DNA from: Hellea sp965224755
Lineage (GTDB): Bacteria; Pseudomonadota; Alphaproteobacteria; Caulobacterales; Maricaulaceae
Assembly (NCBI GenBank): GCA_965224755.1
Contig: OZ245061.1
Location: 2,418,001 to 2,482,000, forward strand
Direction: 5' to 3'
DNA: 64,000 nt
Shown here: piece by piece, positions 9,180-16,718 of the stretch
Layout of the letters: each line of letters opens with the position of its first letter
Position numbering within the stretch: position 1 is the stretch's first letter
The notes under the pieces: generated by a model
The model's input: only the letters and a program-made list of their open reading frames with translations
Told to the model about the DNA's origin: nothing
Database searches by the model: none
Program-made: the position numbers and the translations under genes

Positions 9180-10526
9180 TTAGTAACGGCAGTCTTTATA
9201 GGCGCGCAAAATATCTCCGCCCCATTCGCCGTTGAATTTATCAATCAATAGATCGGCATTGCTTTTGCCGGTTTTTACAAATTCATCCAGCTCTTGCAGA
9301 AACACAGTCTCGTTCTCGCCGTGGCCGTTTAAATAGCCGCGCGTATTCAGCCCCCCGCGCGAGATTTCCAGTGCCGCGATAGCCAATTCGCGGATGGTCT
9401 TACCCCGAAACGGGGTTTGCAATCCCATTTTAGGCACATCGCGGCGAAGTTGATCACGCTCTTCTTCGGTCCAATCCTTGACCAAATCCCAGGCCGTATC
9501 CAGCGCCGCTTGGTCATAGAGCAATCCCACCCAAAAGGCAGGCATGGCGCATAATTCGCCCCACGGCCCGGTATCCGCGCCGCGCATTTCGAGAAATGTC
9601 TTAAGCCGCACTTCGGGAAAAATAGTCGAGATATGATCGTCAAAATCAGAAAGCGTGGGTTTCTCGCCCGGCACAACGTCAAGATTGCCGTCCAAGAAAT
9701 CGCGGAAAGACTTACCCGACGCATCGAGATATTCCCCGCCGCGATAGACAAAATACATCGGCACATCGAGCGCGTAATCTATATACTGCTCAAATCCGAA
9801 ACCTTCCTCAAAAACGAAAGGCAGCATCCCCGTGCGGTCGGGGTCTGTATCGAGCCAGACCCGCGAGCGGTAGGATTTATAGCCGTTAAGCTTGCCGTGC
9901 ATGAAAGGTGAATTGGCAAAGAGCGCCGTGGCGATCGGCTGTAGCCCCAAGCTAACCCGGAATTTTTTGACCATATCAGCTTCGGAGCTAAAATCGAGAT
10001 TGGTCTGAACAGTACAGGTGCGAAACATCATCTCGCGGCCATGAGTGCCGACCTTTTGCATATAATCGCGCATGATCTTGTAACGGCCCTTGGGCATGAT
10101 CGGCACATCTTCGAGGCGGGTATCGGGGCGAAAACCGAGCGAGATAAAGCCCGCGCCGATTTCGTCCGCCACTTCGCGCACTTCGCGCAAATGCCGCGTG
10201 ACTTCCGCGCAGGTTTGATGGACATGTACCAGCGGCGCGCCGGAGAGCTCTAACTGCCCGCCCGGTTCTAATGACACAGAAGCGCCATTGCGCATAAGGG
10301 CAATGAGGTAATCACCCTCCAGAACCGGTTCCCAATCAAAACGCTGCAGGCCTTCGAGAATGGATTTTATACCGCCCTCATAAGGAATCGGCGTGAGCTT
10401 ATCGAGGCAAAAGCCGATCTTCTCATGCTCGGTGCCAATGCGCCACTCGGCTTTGGGTTTTGCCCCGGCGGCCAAGTGCTTAACCATCTGGGATTTATGT
10501 TCGATTATCGGAGAGAGTTTAGCCAT
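9180..10526 (-). CDS. gshA: Glutamate-cysteine ligase (plant/alphaproteobacterial type)
   Basis: ATP-dependent ligase that joins L-glutamate and L-cysteine, the first step of glutathione synthesis in the cytosol. The 448-residue protein is full length for the plant-type (GCS2) family. Visible family segments are WRIGTEHEKIGF near the N-terminus, SLEPGGQLELSGAP, MMFRTCTVQTNLDFSSE, YFVYRGGEYLDASGKSFRDFL and LEMRGADTGPW. It stands alone on the minus strand, converging with the TonB receptor gene. Glutathione use is echoed elsewhere in the window by a GFA-family protein and a MAPEG protein, but no gshB is present here. Confidence 0.95.
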   Translation of the reverse strand: MAKLSPIIEHKSQMVKHLAAGAKPKAEWRIGTEHEKIGFCLDKLTPIPYEGGIKSILEGLQRFDWEPVLEGDYLIALMRNGASVSLEPGGQLELSGAPLVHVHQTCAEVTRHLREVREVADEIGAGFISLGFRPDTRLEDVPIMPKGRYKIMRDYMQKVGTHGREMMFRTCTVQTNLDFSSEADMVKKFRVSLGLQPIATALFANSPFMHGKLNGYKSYRSRVWLDTDPDRTGMLPFVFEEGFGFEQYIDYALDVPMYFVYRGGEYLDASGKSFRDFLDGNLDVVPGEKPTLSDFDDHISTIFPEVRLKTFLEMRGADTGPWGELCAMPAFWVGLLYDQAALDTAWDLVKDWTEEERDQLRRDVPKMGLQTPFRGKTIRELAIAALEISRGGLNTRGYLNGHGENETVFLQELDEFVKTGKSNADLLIDKFNGEWGGDILRAYKDCRY

Positions 10527-10624
10527 AACCCGCCTTTAAGCAGGAACGCGCTTGCGGGCAAGCCACAAACGAAAATGTGATTGCAGAGCCGCTATGCAAG
10601 AATATTGGCGCCTAGGCCCAGAAC

Positions 10625-11458
10625 CTAGCTCTTGGTTTGCGCGATGACGTTTTCGCCCGAATATTTTTCTAATACCTTGGAATATGTTACCGGGAATAAT
10701 CGCGAGACAAAGGAGACTAAGCGGGCATCGCCGCCGATCAGGATGCGGCGTTTTTTCTTGGCCGCGCCTTTTAAAATAACCTCGGCCGCTTTTTCGGGAG
10801 AGGTAATCGCCACCTTATCAAAAGCCGCATTCATCTCTTCGCGCGAGGCAGCTTTATCCGGAAGCTTATCGACAACTGCATTACGGGCGACATTGGTCGC
10901 GATGCCTCCGGGATGGACACAGCATATGCCGACGCCTGTGCCTTTCAGCTCTTGCGCTAATGTCTCGGTAAAACCGCGCACAGCAAATTTAGAGGCGCAA
11001 TAATGGGTTTGCCCCGCATAGCCGATGAGGCCGAACACGCTGGAAATATTGACCAATGTCCCCTTGCGCGCGATGATTTGGTCAATGAAGGCTTTGGACA
11101 TGCGCACCACGCCCCAATAATTGACATCCATGACTTTTTCCATCGAGTCCAAAGGCGTGTCGAGGAAATTTCCAACGCGGGTCAAGCCCGCAACGTTAAA
11201 AACATAATCCGCAGGGCCTAGGGTTGTTTCAACGCGGCCCGCATAATCCGCAATCGCCTGCGCGTCGGCCATATCAAAGACATCGCTCATCACGCGGTTG
11301 GAGCCGCCCACCATATCCACAGTCTCCGCAAGGCCCTGCGCATTTATATCGCTTATGGCAAGTTTCGCCCCGCTCTTGGCCAAAGCTGTCGTGAGGGCCC
11401 GCCCAATACCCGACGCCGCGCCTGTAACCACACAGACTTTATCTTTAAAAACATCCAT
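10625..11458 (-). CDS. Short-chain dehydrogenase/reductase (SDR)
   Basis: NAD(P)-dependent oxidoreductase of the classical SDR family, 277 residues. The cofactor motif VVTGAASGIGRAL is at the N-terminus, the NAG-like motif reads NVAG, and the catalytic Ser-Tyr-Lys set is seen as NISSVFG then YCASK. The C-terminal part is longer than minimal SDRs and carries KKKRRILIGGDARL. Its ATG overlaps the stop of the upstream monooxygenase gene by one base (TAATG), so the two are very likely translated together; a combined role in oxidising and reducing a ketone/alcohol substrate is plausible, but the substrate is not known. Confidence 0.9.
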   Translation of the reverse strand: MDVFKDKVCVVTGAASGIGRALTTALAKSGAKLAISDINAQGLAETVDMVGGSNRVMSDVFDMADAQAIADYAGRVETTLGPADYVFNVAGLTRVGNFLDTPLDSMEKVMDVNYWGVVRMSKAFIDQIIARKGTLVNISSVFGLIGYAGQTHYCASKFAVRGFTETLAQELKGTGVGICCVHPGGIATNVARNAVVDKLPDKAASREEMNAAFDKVAITSPEKAAEVILKGAAKKKRRILIGGDARLVSFVSRLFPVTYSKVLEKYSGENVIAQTKS

Positions 11459-12939
11459 TATTCCGCCGCCATTCTTTCCGGGTAGGCCTTTGAAAAGACC
11501 AAAGCCCCATCGTCAATTGGATCTTCGAGCATTAATTTTTGATCCGTCTTATAATCTTGTAAATTCAGCCAAGGGTGCCGGTCGCCTTGGCTCGGCAATT
11601 TATCCATAACCCGCTGGAGATAGCCGGCCTGAAAATCAATCCACGGATAGCGCGGCATGTTTTCAGGAGCGACAGGCACGGCGCGGCTAAACCCGCCCGC
11701 CTTCATATGAGAGACCAGCCGCACCGCAAATTGGGAAATGAGGTCAGCCCGCAATGTCCATGAGGCATTGGTATAGCCAAAGACGGTGACAAGATTAGGA
11801 ACGCCGGAATACATCATGCCTTTATAGCCGTAACAACCCGAGGGCTGCACCTCTTTGCCGTCAATCGACAATTCCGCCTCGCCGTTAAACACAACATTAA
11901 GCCCCGTAGCCGTGATGATAATATCCGCCGTCAACGCCTCGCCGGACTTTAGCTTTATCCCGTCTTTGGTGAAATGATCAATATAATCAGTGACGACGCT
12001 CGCGCGGCCTTCGCGGATAGCGATAAACATATCCTCATCCGGCACCAAGCAAACACGCTGATCCCACGGGTTATAATCGGGGTTAAAGTGTTTATCGACG
12101 GGATAGTCAGGCCCGAGGGCTTTTTGTGTTTTCTTGCGAAACCACTCTTTGGTCTTTTCCGGGTTTTTACGGGCGCGCTTATACATGGTCCGCGCGATCC
12201 AGATATTCTTGGCGCGGTTAATCTTGAAAGCCGTTTTGGCCGGAAGTATCCGCCGAAAGAAATTCCCGATAGTGTCTGTCGCAGGTATGGAGGCGACATA
12301 GCTCGGCGAGCGCTGGAGCATCGTGACATGCCCGGCGGTTTTCGCCAGTTCAGGCACAAGCGTCACCGCTGTCGCGCCCGAGCCGATGACAATGATCTTT
12401 TTGCCCGCATAGTCAAAACCTTCCGGCCAGTGCTGCGGATGAATGATTGCGCCTTTGAAACCTTCGCGGCCTTTAAAGTCGGGCGTATGGCCCTGCTCAT
12501 ATTTATAATAACCCGCCGCGGCTGTTATAAAACGCGCTTTAATCTGGCGGGTTGTCTTCGTCTTGATATCGGTGATCGTAATCGTCCAGGCATCATTTTC
12601 CGAAGAAAAATCCATCGCGGTGACTTTGGAGCCAAATTGGATATAGGGCGTAACGCCATATTCCGCCGCCGTATCGCGGACATAATTACGGATGCTGGCA
12701 CCGTCCGCCAAGGTCTTACCGCCCACCCAAGGGCGAAAATCATAGCCTAATGTCAGCATATCCGAATCCGAGCGTATGCCCGGATAACGAAACAAATCCC
12801 ACGTCCCGCCAATAGCGTCGCGGCTCTCGATGACGGCCAAACTGTCACCCGGAAATTTAGTACGAAAACGGCAAGCCGCGCCAACACCGGACAGCCCGGC
12901 CCCGATAATCACCATGTCATATATGTTCGGTGCGCTCAT
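11458..12939 (-). CDS. Flavin-containing monooxygenase, Baeyer-Villiger type
   Basis: FAD- and NADPH-dependent monooxygenase of about 493 residues. The N-terminus holds the FAD motif VIIGAGLSGVGAA, followed by GGTWDLFRYPGIRSDSD. The BVMO fingerprint FKGAIIHPQHWP (FxGxxxHxxxWP pattern) is followed by the NADPH Rossmann motif VIGSGATAV. It resembles EthA-like ketone monooxygenases that convert ketones to esters. ATGs at 12939 and 12948 are both possible and neither has a clear ribosome site; a TTG at 13002 falls inside a perfect operator-like dyad and is unlikely. It is co-transcribed with the downstream SDR. Substrate is unknown. Confidence 0.9.
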   Translation of the reverse strand: MSAPNIYDMVIIGAGLSGVGAACRFRTKFPGDSLAVIESRDAIGGTWDLFRYPGIRSDSDMLTLGYDFRPWVGGKTLADGASIRNYVRDTAAEYGVTPYIQFGSKVTAMDFSSENDAWTITITDIKTKTTRQIKARFITAAAGYYKYEQGHTPDFKGREGFKGAIIHPQHWPEGFDYAGKKIIVIGSGATAVTLVPELAKTAGHVTMLQRSPSYVASIPATDTIGNFFRRILPAKTAFKINRAKNIWIARTMYKRARKNPEKTKEWFRKKTQKALGPDYPVDKHFNPDYNPWDQRVCLVPDEDMFIAIREGRASVVTDYIDHFTKDGIKLKSGEALTADIIITATGLNVVFNGEAELSIDGKEVQPSGCYGYKGMMYSGVPNLVTVFGYTNASWTLRADLISQFAVRLVSHMKAGGFSRAVPVAPENMPRYPWIDFQAGYLQRVMDKLPSQGDRHPWLNLQDYKTDQKLMLEDPIDDGALVFSKAYPERMAAE

Positions 12940-12984
12940 ACAGGTCATATGCAAGAAATTGCATAGAGCGGCAAGAGAGGAAAT

Positions 12985-13005
12985 TATTTGACGCAGAGTC
13001 AAATA
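12985..13005. promoter_or_regulatory. Operator-like perfect inverted repeat upstream of the monooxygenase gene
   Basis: TATTTGAC-N5-GTCAAATA is a perfect 8-5-8 dyad located 46-66 bp upstream of the monooxygenase start. This geometry is typical of a homodimeric regulator such as TetR or MarR type, and TetR-family control of BVMO/SDR pairs is common. The right arm also contains TTGAC on the minus strand, which could be a -35 element. No regulator gene is adjacent. Confidence 0.5.
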
Positions 13006-13019
13006 TGAATGACGTTTTT

Positions 13020-13081
13020 AGTAAGCAGTGAACGGTGAGCAGTTAGTTATTCTGTTCACTGCTCACTGCTTACTGTTCACT
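13020..13081. repeat. Imperfect palindrome built of AGTGAACAGTAAGCAGT-like words
   Basis: A left arm at 13020-13043 and a right arm at 13058-13081 are 24-nt imperfect inverted copies, each made of short internal repeats (AGCAGTGAAC, GTGAGCAGT). The right arm overlaps the 3' end of rsmE and supplies its last codons and stop. It may act as a terminator or be a mobile fold-back repeat. Confidence 0.6.
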
Positions 13082-13816
13082 CTTCCAATCCCCCTGCGCG
13101 GCTTGCCACAGCGTCAGCAGCGACAAAGCCGCCGTATCCGCGCGGAGGATACGCGGGCCGAGGCTAATAGGCGTGACAAATTTATGGGCTCGCAGCATCT
13201 CGCGCTCGGCCTCAGTAAAGCCGCCTTCGGGGCCGATGAGGATAGCGGCGCGGCCAGCCGGCAGGGCTTGCAAAGCTACTAGCGCGGGCGGCGCATCTCC
13301 CGCCTCATCGGCAAAGATAAGCGGACGGGCCGCGTCCCACTCGCCGAGCATATCTGCCAAGCTAACACGCTCCTTAAGTTCGGGAATGTCCAGCCGCTCG
13401 GTCTGCTCGGCCGCTTCGATGATTTGCGTGCCTAGTTTTTCCAGATTGAGCTTGGGAAATTGCGTGCGCGCCGTGATGACGGGCTGCAAGACCGCCGCGC
13501 CCAGCTCAGTAGCTTTCTCGACGATAAAACTATTGCGCTGTTTTTTAACCAGCGCAAAGCAAAGCCAGATATCGGGACAGGCCTTGGGCGCGCGTATTTG
13601 CACGATAAGGCGCAAAGCCACATGGCGTTTTTCAGACACGCTAATCTGCGCGCGCCACTCTCCGCCCGGCCCATTAAACACCCGCACAGAATCGCCGAGC
13701 CGTTTGCGCAAAACGGCAAATAGATAATGGCTCTGCGCTTGGGACAGTTCAATCACCGCGCCCCGCGCCAAAGCGGCGTCGATATAAAGCCGGGGAAGTG
13801 TATAATTTTCACGCAT
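13070..13816 (-). CDS. rsmE: 16S rRNA (uracil-1498-N3)-methyltransferase RsmE
   Basis: SPOUT-fold methyltransferase that uses S-adenosylmethionine to methylate U1498 of 16S rRNA. The 248-residue protein has an N-terminal PUA-like part (VRVFNGPGGEWRAQI) and the C-terminal trefoil-knot signature AAILIGPEGGFTEAE, then SLGPRILRADTAALSLL. The last residues (KSEQ) are encoded by a palindromic repeat, suggesting the original stop was replaced by repeat insertion. It is the first gene of a minus-strand run, and the region upstream is filled with repeats. Confidence 0.95.
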   Translation of the reverse strand: MRENYTLPRLYIDAALARGAVIELSQAQSHYLFAVLRKRLGDSVRVFNGPGGEWRAQISVSEKRHVALRLIVQIRAPKACPDIWLCFALVKKQRNSFIVEKATELGAAVLQPVITARTQFPKLNLEKLGTQIIEAAEQTERLDIPELKERVSLADMLGEWDAARPLIFADEAGDAPPALVALQALPAGRAAILIGPEGGFTEAEREMLRAHKFVTPISLGPRILRADTAALSLLTLWQAAQGDWKSEQ

Positions 13817-13893
13817 AATGATTTGCTATAGAGGGCGCGGGCGGGATAATCACGGGATATGTTTGGTTTTTCTTTCCATAGATCCTTATTTTT

Positions 13894-14046
13894 CATACTG
13901 TTCATTCTCGGTTTTTATACCGTTCATCCCCGCGCAGGCGGGGACCCAGTTTTAGCAACGGTTTAAACTAGGTTCCCGCCTTCGCGGGAATGAACGGAAA
14001 GAAAAAATGGGGATGAACGGTATAAAAAACGAGAATGAACGGTGTG
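13894..14046. repeat. Nested fold-back intergenic repeat
   Basis: The outer arms, 13894-13931 and 14009-14046, are 38-nt inverted copies with about three mismatches. Inside them is a second inverted pair, 13922-13946 and 13973-13997 (left GTTCATCCCCGCG, right CGCGGGAATGAAC). The inner pair resembles the palindromic intergenic repeats with the AGGCGGG core that are scattered in many alphaproteobacterial genomes. It fills the rsmE-ubiA spacer. Confidence 0.8.
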
Positions 14047-14117
14047 AATACGAGAATGAACGGTGTAAGAATCAAGCATGAACGGTGTGAAAACTAAAAT
14101 CTACGGTATAGAAAATG
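14009..14117 (+). repeat. Tandem repeat of 21-22 bp, about five copies, entering the ubiA start codon
   Basis: Units begin at 14009, 14031, 14052, 14074 and 14095. The consensus is close to GAGAATGAACGGTGTGAAAA. The first two units also form the right arm of the fold-back repeat. The last, most diverged unit ends at the ATG of ubiA at 14115, so the ubiA leader and translation start region are made of repeat sequence and no normal ribosome site is seen. Confidence 0.85.
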
Positions 14118-15125
14118 AGTGACCCCGTAAAAGATTCCGATAAATCCCATTGGGTCAACCGCTCACCCCTTGCCATTCGTCCCTATTTGCAGCTCTCGCG
14201 GCTTGACCGCCCTGTCGGCTATTGGCTTTTGGCTTTGCCGGGCTGGATAGGGCTGGCCTTTGCCACGCTCTCCCACGGCTTTGCGAGTACCGATCTGAAA
14301 TGGGCGGCGCTTATTCTCATTGGCGCCATCGCCATGCGCGGAGCGGGCTGCACCTATAATGATATTGTCGATCAGGATTTAGACGCGCAAGTCGAGCGCA
14401 CAGCCCTGCGCCCGCTGCCCGCTGGCACGGTCACAACGCGGCAAGCTTGGCTCTGGCTGCTCGCGCAATGTTTTATCGGGCTGATCGTGCTACTCTGCTT
14501 GCCAAGGCTGGCGCAGATGATCGCGCTAGGCTCAATCCCGCTCGTCGCCGCCTATCCCTTTATGAAGCGCATAACCTGGTGGCCGCAAATCTGGCTCGGG
14601 CTTACGTTTAATTGGGCGGTGCTGGTGGCTTATGCGGCAAAGACGGAGACGATAAGCCTGCCTGTGCTCATCCTCTATGCCGGGCTGATTTTCTGGACGG
14701 TCGGCTATGATACGATTTACGCCTGTCAGGATATTGAAGATGACATGAAGATCGGCGTGAAAAGCACGGCTCGGAGATTTGGGAAACGAGTGAAGTTGGG
14801 TGTTGGAATTTGTTACCTCCTTGCTACTCTTTTGACGATTAGCGCAGTACTCCATGAAATTAGCTCACTAATATCAAATATTTTATTACATGACACCTAC
14901 TTCGCCATTGGTAACCCTTTCTGGTATTTTGGCTCCTTCCTTCCATTTATTTTTCATCTGACTTGGCAGGTATTAACCTTGAAATCTGAAGATGGAGTCA
15001 ATGCTTTACGGCGATTTAAAGCAAATATTTGGGCGTTGGGCTTTATGATTGGCGCAATACTTATCAACGCTTGGCAGCTTGCGCAAATACACGATATTAT
15101 AGCCCTAGGCATTTCTGTCACTTAG
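14115..15125 (+). CDS. ubiA: 4-hydroxybenzoate polyprenyltransferase UbiA
   Basis: Integral inner-membrane prenyltransferase that attaches the polyprenyl tail to 4-hydroxybenzoate in ubiquinone synthesis. The two aspartate-rich Mg-diphosphate motifs are present: NDIVDQDLDAQVERT (about residues 82-96) and DIEDDMKIGVKSTA (about 203-216), between many hydrophobic segments. At 336 residues it is somewhat longer than usual, with extra sequence around SSLISNILLHDTYFAIGNPFW. From about 14790 to 15060 the DNA is visibly more AT-rich than the first two thirds. The start codon is at the end of a tandem repeat with no clear ribosome site. Confidence 0.93.
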   Translation: MSDPVKDSDKSHWVNRSPLAIRPYLQLSRLDRPVGYWLLALPGWIGLAFATLSHGFASTDLKWAALILIGAIAMRGAGCTYNDIVDQDLDAQVERTALRPLPAGTVTTRQAWLWLLAQCFIGLIVLLCLPRLAQMIALGSIPLVAAYPFMKRITWWPQIWLGLTFNWAVLVAYAAKTETISLPVLILYAGLIFWTVGYDTIYACQDIEDDMKIGVKSTARRFGKRVKLGVGICYLLATLLTISAVLHEISSLISNILLHDTYFAIGNPFWYFGSFLPFIFHLTWQVLTLKSEDGVNALRRFKANIWALGFMIGAILINAWQLAQIHDIIALGISVT

Positions 15126-15207
15126 TCCTCACCCCTTCGTGAACGCAACTTCATTGGTCTGTTACGCCCTTCCTCCCTATATAGTGCATACAGAACAGGA
15201 GACCCTC

Positions 15208-15717
15208 ATGTTGACCAGACGAAAATTAGGCTTAGGCGCGGCGGCGATAGCTTTGACGGCTTGCGCCAAAACAGGTAGCACAGCCCAAGCGACAGAGATG
15301 ACCGGAGAGAAAATAATGAGCGATACAGATTGGGCAAACCTTAGCCAGCAAGACTGGAAAACCCGGCTCAACGCTATGGAGTTCAATGTCCTGCGCAAGG
15401 AAGGCACAGAGCGGCCCTTTACCAGTGCGCTGAATGATAACAAAGCCAAAGGCACTTATGTCTGCGCCGGCTGCGAATTGCCATTGTTTAAATCCGAGCA
15501 AAAATTTGACTCCGGCACGGGATGGCCAAGCTTTTATGACGTTATTGACGGCGCAGTCGGCACCAAGACTGACCGCAAGCTATTCATGGCCCGCACCGAA
15601 TATCACTGCTCAAGATGCGGCGGCCATCAGGGCCATATCTTCAAAGACGGCCCAAAACCCACAGGCCTACGCTATTGCAATAACGGCGTCGCGCTTGATT
15701 TTGTGAAAGGCGCATAA
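15208..15717 (+). CDS. msrB: Exported methionine-R-sulfoxide reductase MsrB
   Basis: Reduces methionine-R-sulfoxide in damaged proteins. The 169-residue form from ATG 15208 (AGGAG 7 nt upstream) starts with a twin-arginine-like signal, TRRKLGLGAAAIALTAC, that ends in a lipobox-like LTAC, so this MsrB is probably exported and perhaps lipid-anchored. The MsrB domain follows: zinc-binding CAGC and CSRC pairs, FDSGTGWPSFY, GGHQGHIF and the catalytic cysteine in RYCNNGVALDF. A longer frame from 15139 would mask the signal and is less likely. It follows ubiA with no shared reading, so operon membership is unclear. Confidence 0.92.
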   Translation: MLTRRKLGLGAAAIALTACAKTGSTAQATEMTGEKIMSDTDWANLSQQDWKTRLNAMEFNVLRKEGTERPFTSALNDNKAKGTYVCAGCELPLFKSEQKFDSGTGWPSFYDVIDGAVGTKTDRKLFMARTEYHCSRCGGHQGHIFKDGPKPTGLRYCNNGVALDFVKGA

Positions 15718-15877
15718 CCTCTTTTGAGTCGGTTAAAGCGGAGTAAACACCGCTCCAAATTTCATAGAACTTCTCTCTTGCCAGCGCCGCAAAAGCGCTT
15801 ACATTTATTATATCGAACGCCGTCTCATCCCGAGGCCGCATTATGAAAGGAGGTTGATTTTGTTTATCTATTTTGAG

Positions 15878-16018
15878 GGGTCTGCCCTAAGCTGTTAAAT
15901 CAGCCCTTTCGTAAACACGAAATTGGGTAAAGACGATCTATCTTGAAACCAAGCAAGGCGCTTGGCGAGACCCAAACTTCAGAAGAGAGCCCTTTGATAC
16001 CGTCAAAGGGCTTTTTTT
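15878..16018 (+). ncRNA. Candidate structured small RNA or attenuator leader ending in an intrinsic terminator
   Basis: The closing pair GGGTCT (15878-15883) / AGACCC (15968-15973) encloses two hairpins: CCCTTTCGT-AAAC-ACGAAATTGGG (15904-15927) and CCAAGC-N5-GCTTGG (15949-15965). A strong terminator follows at 15988-16018. This looks like a three-way-junction RNA followed by termination. It does not match any RNA class I recognise. It could be a free-standing sRNA or a riboswitch-type leader of marR. No experimental or covariation support is available here. Confidence 0.4.
15988..16018 (+). terminator. Intrinsic terminator upstream of marR
   Basis: Perfect 10-bp stem AGCCCTTTGA / TCAAAGGGCT with loop TACCG, followed by seven T residues. 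It ends any transcript entering from msrB or from the candidate small RNA. Confidence 0.85.
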
Positions 16019-16024
16019 GTGATT

Positions 16025-16067
16025 GCGCGTCGTTGACGCGCTGGCCGCATGATACCGTCAAGCGGCC
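16025..16067 (+). promoter_or_regulatory. Two further hairpins, one sharing the TGATACCGTCA core of the terminator
   Basis: GCGCGTC-GTT-GACGCGC (16025-16041) is followed at once by GGCCGC-A-TGATACCGTCA-A-GCGGCC (16043-16067). The core TGATACCGTCA is identical to that at 15995-16005 in the preceding terminator. The second hairpin is followed by TTTGTTG and may be a weak terminator. The repeated core suggests duplication or a common binding site. Confidence 0.5.
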
Positions 16068-16127
16068 TTTGTTGTATCTGGACAAACTCTTTCACATGCG
16101 TAACATCGCCCGCAAAGGAACATTATT

Positions 16128-16583
16128 ATGGCCATTGCCCGCCCCGTTGACCGCCGCTTGTTTTTTCTCTTCGATCGCACCCATACAAAACTGGCCAAAG
16201 AGGCGGATAACTACCTCTCCAAAAGCTCCGGCGTCAGCACGTCGCAAGCCGCTGTCCTCATATATCTCGGCTATCATGACCGCTGCCGCCTGACCGATCT
16301 GGCCGAAGGTACGGGACGCAATAATGCCGCAATTACAGGCCTTGTGACCCGTATGGAGCAGAGCGGATTGGTGGAGCGCCTCTCTCTGCCCTCGGATCGC
16401 CGCGCCAAGGCCGTCGCCCTTACCGATGCAGGCTGGGCCACGCGCGAGCAGGTGATGAATGACTTTCGCGACTTTAATGACCGATTGATTAAAGGCCTGT
16501 CCGAATCAGACGTCGCAGCGGTGTTAAAATTCCTCTCAATCGCGACTGACAACATATCTGCCACTCAAAAGGGTAAAAAGTGA
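16128..16583 (+). CDS. MarR-family transcriptional regulator
   Basis: Cytoplasmic winged-helix DNA-binding regulator, 151 residues. The HTH lies around residues 50-75 (LTDLAEGTGRNNAAITGLVTRMEQSGLVERL), followed by the wing with SDRRAKAVALTDAGW, both diagnostic for MarR. AAGGAA precedes the ATG at normal spacing. Upstream are a candidate structured RNA and tandem hairpins; downstream are three AAAAGTGACAA direct repeats before a small secreted protein gene. Those repeats or the hairpins may be targets of this regulator. The ligand is unknown. Confidence 0.92.
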   Translation: MAIARPVDRRLFFLFDRTHTKLAKEADNYLSKSSGVSTSQAAVLIYLGYHDRCRLTDLAEGTGRNNAAITGLVTRMEQSGLVERLSLPSDRRAKAVALTDAGWATREQVMNDFRDFNDRLIKGLSESDVAAVLKFLSIATDNISATQKGKK

Positions 16584-16637
16584 CAAATTTCGACAATTTT
16601 GGCCAAAAGTGACAAGCCTTTCACCCAAAAGTGACAA
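16576..16637. repeat. Three direct copies of AAAAGTGACAA
   Basis: Copies lie at 16576-16586, 16605-16615 and 16627-16637; the last two share the longer CCAAAAGTGACAAG. The first overlaps the 3' end of marR. Spacings of 29 and 22 bp are near two or three helical turns. They sit about 80-145 bp upstream of the next gene and look like regulator binding sites. Confidence 0.55.
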
Positions 16638-16718
16638 GACTCGCGCCTCTCCAAATGTTACTAATCTATAACTCAAGGCCATATGGGCTGATCAGAAAAT
16701 CGTGAGTTAGAGGCGCAA

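Larger units (their letters stand above)
15718..16127. other. 410-bp intergenic region between msrB and marR
   Basis: No convincing protein-coding gene is seen here. It contains the possible structured RNA at about 15878-16018, an intrinsic terminator, two further hairpins and the leader of the marR gene. An AAGGAGG at 15847-15853 is followed by a tiny frame starting TTG at 15861 (12 codons, ending TAA), which could be a leader peptide but is weakly supported. Confidence 0.5.

Noticed and set aside
11974..12750. Plus-strand open frame of 258 codons opposite the monooxygenase
   Set aside because: Antisense shadow; the minus-strand gene has complete FAD and BVMO motifs.
13070..13081. Frameshifted or truncated rsmE
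   Set aside because: The catalytic and knot motifs are complete and only the last few residues come from the repeat, so the gene is counted as intact.
14009..14117. CRISPR-like array
   Set aside because: Units of 21-22 bp are directly adjacent without unique spacers and no cas genes are present, so this is a simple tandem repeat.
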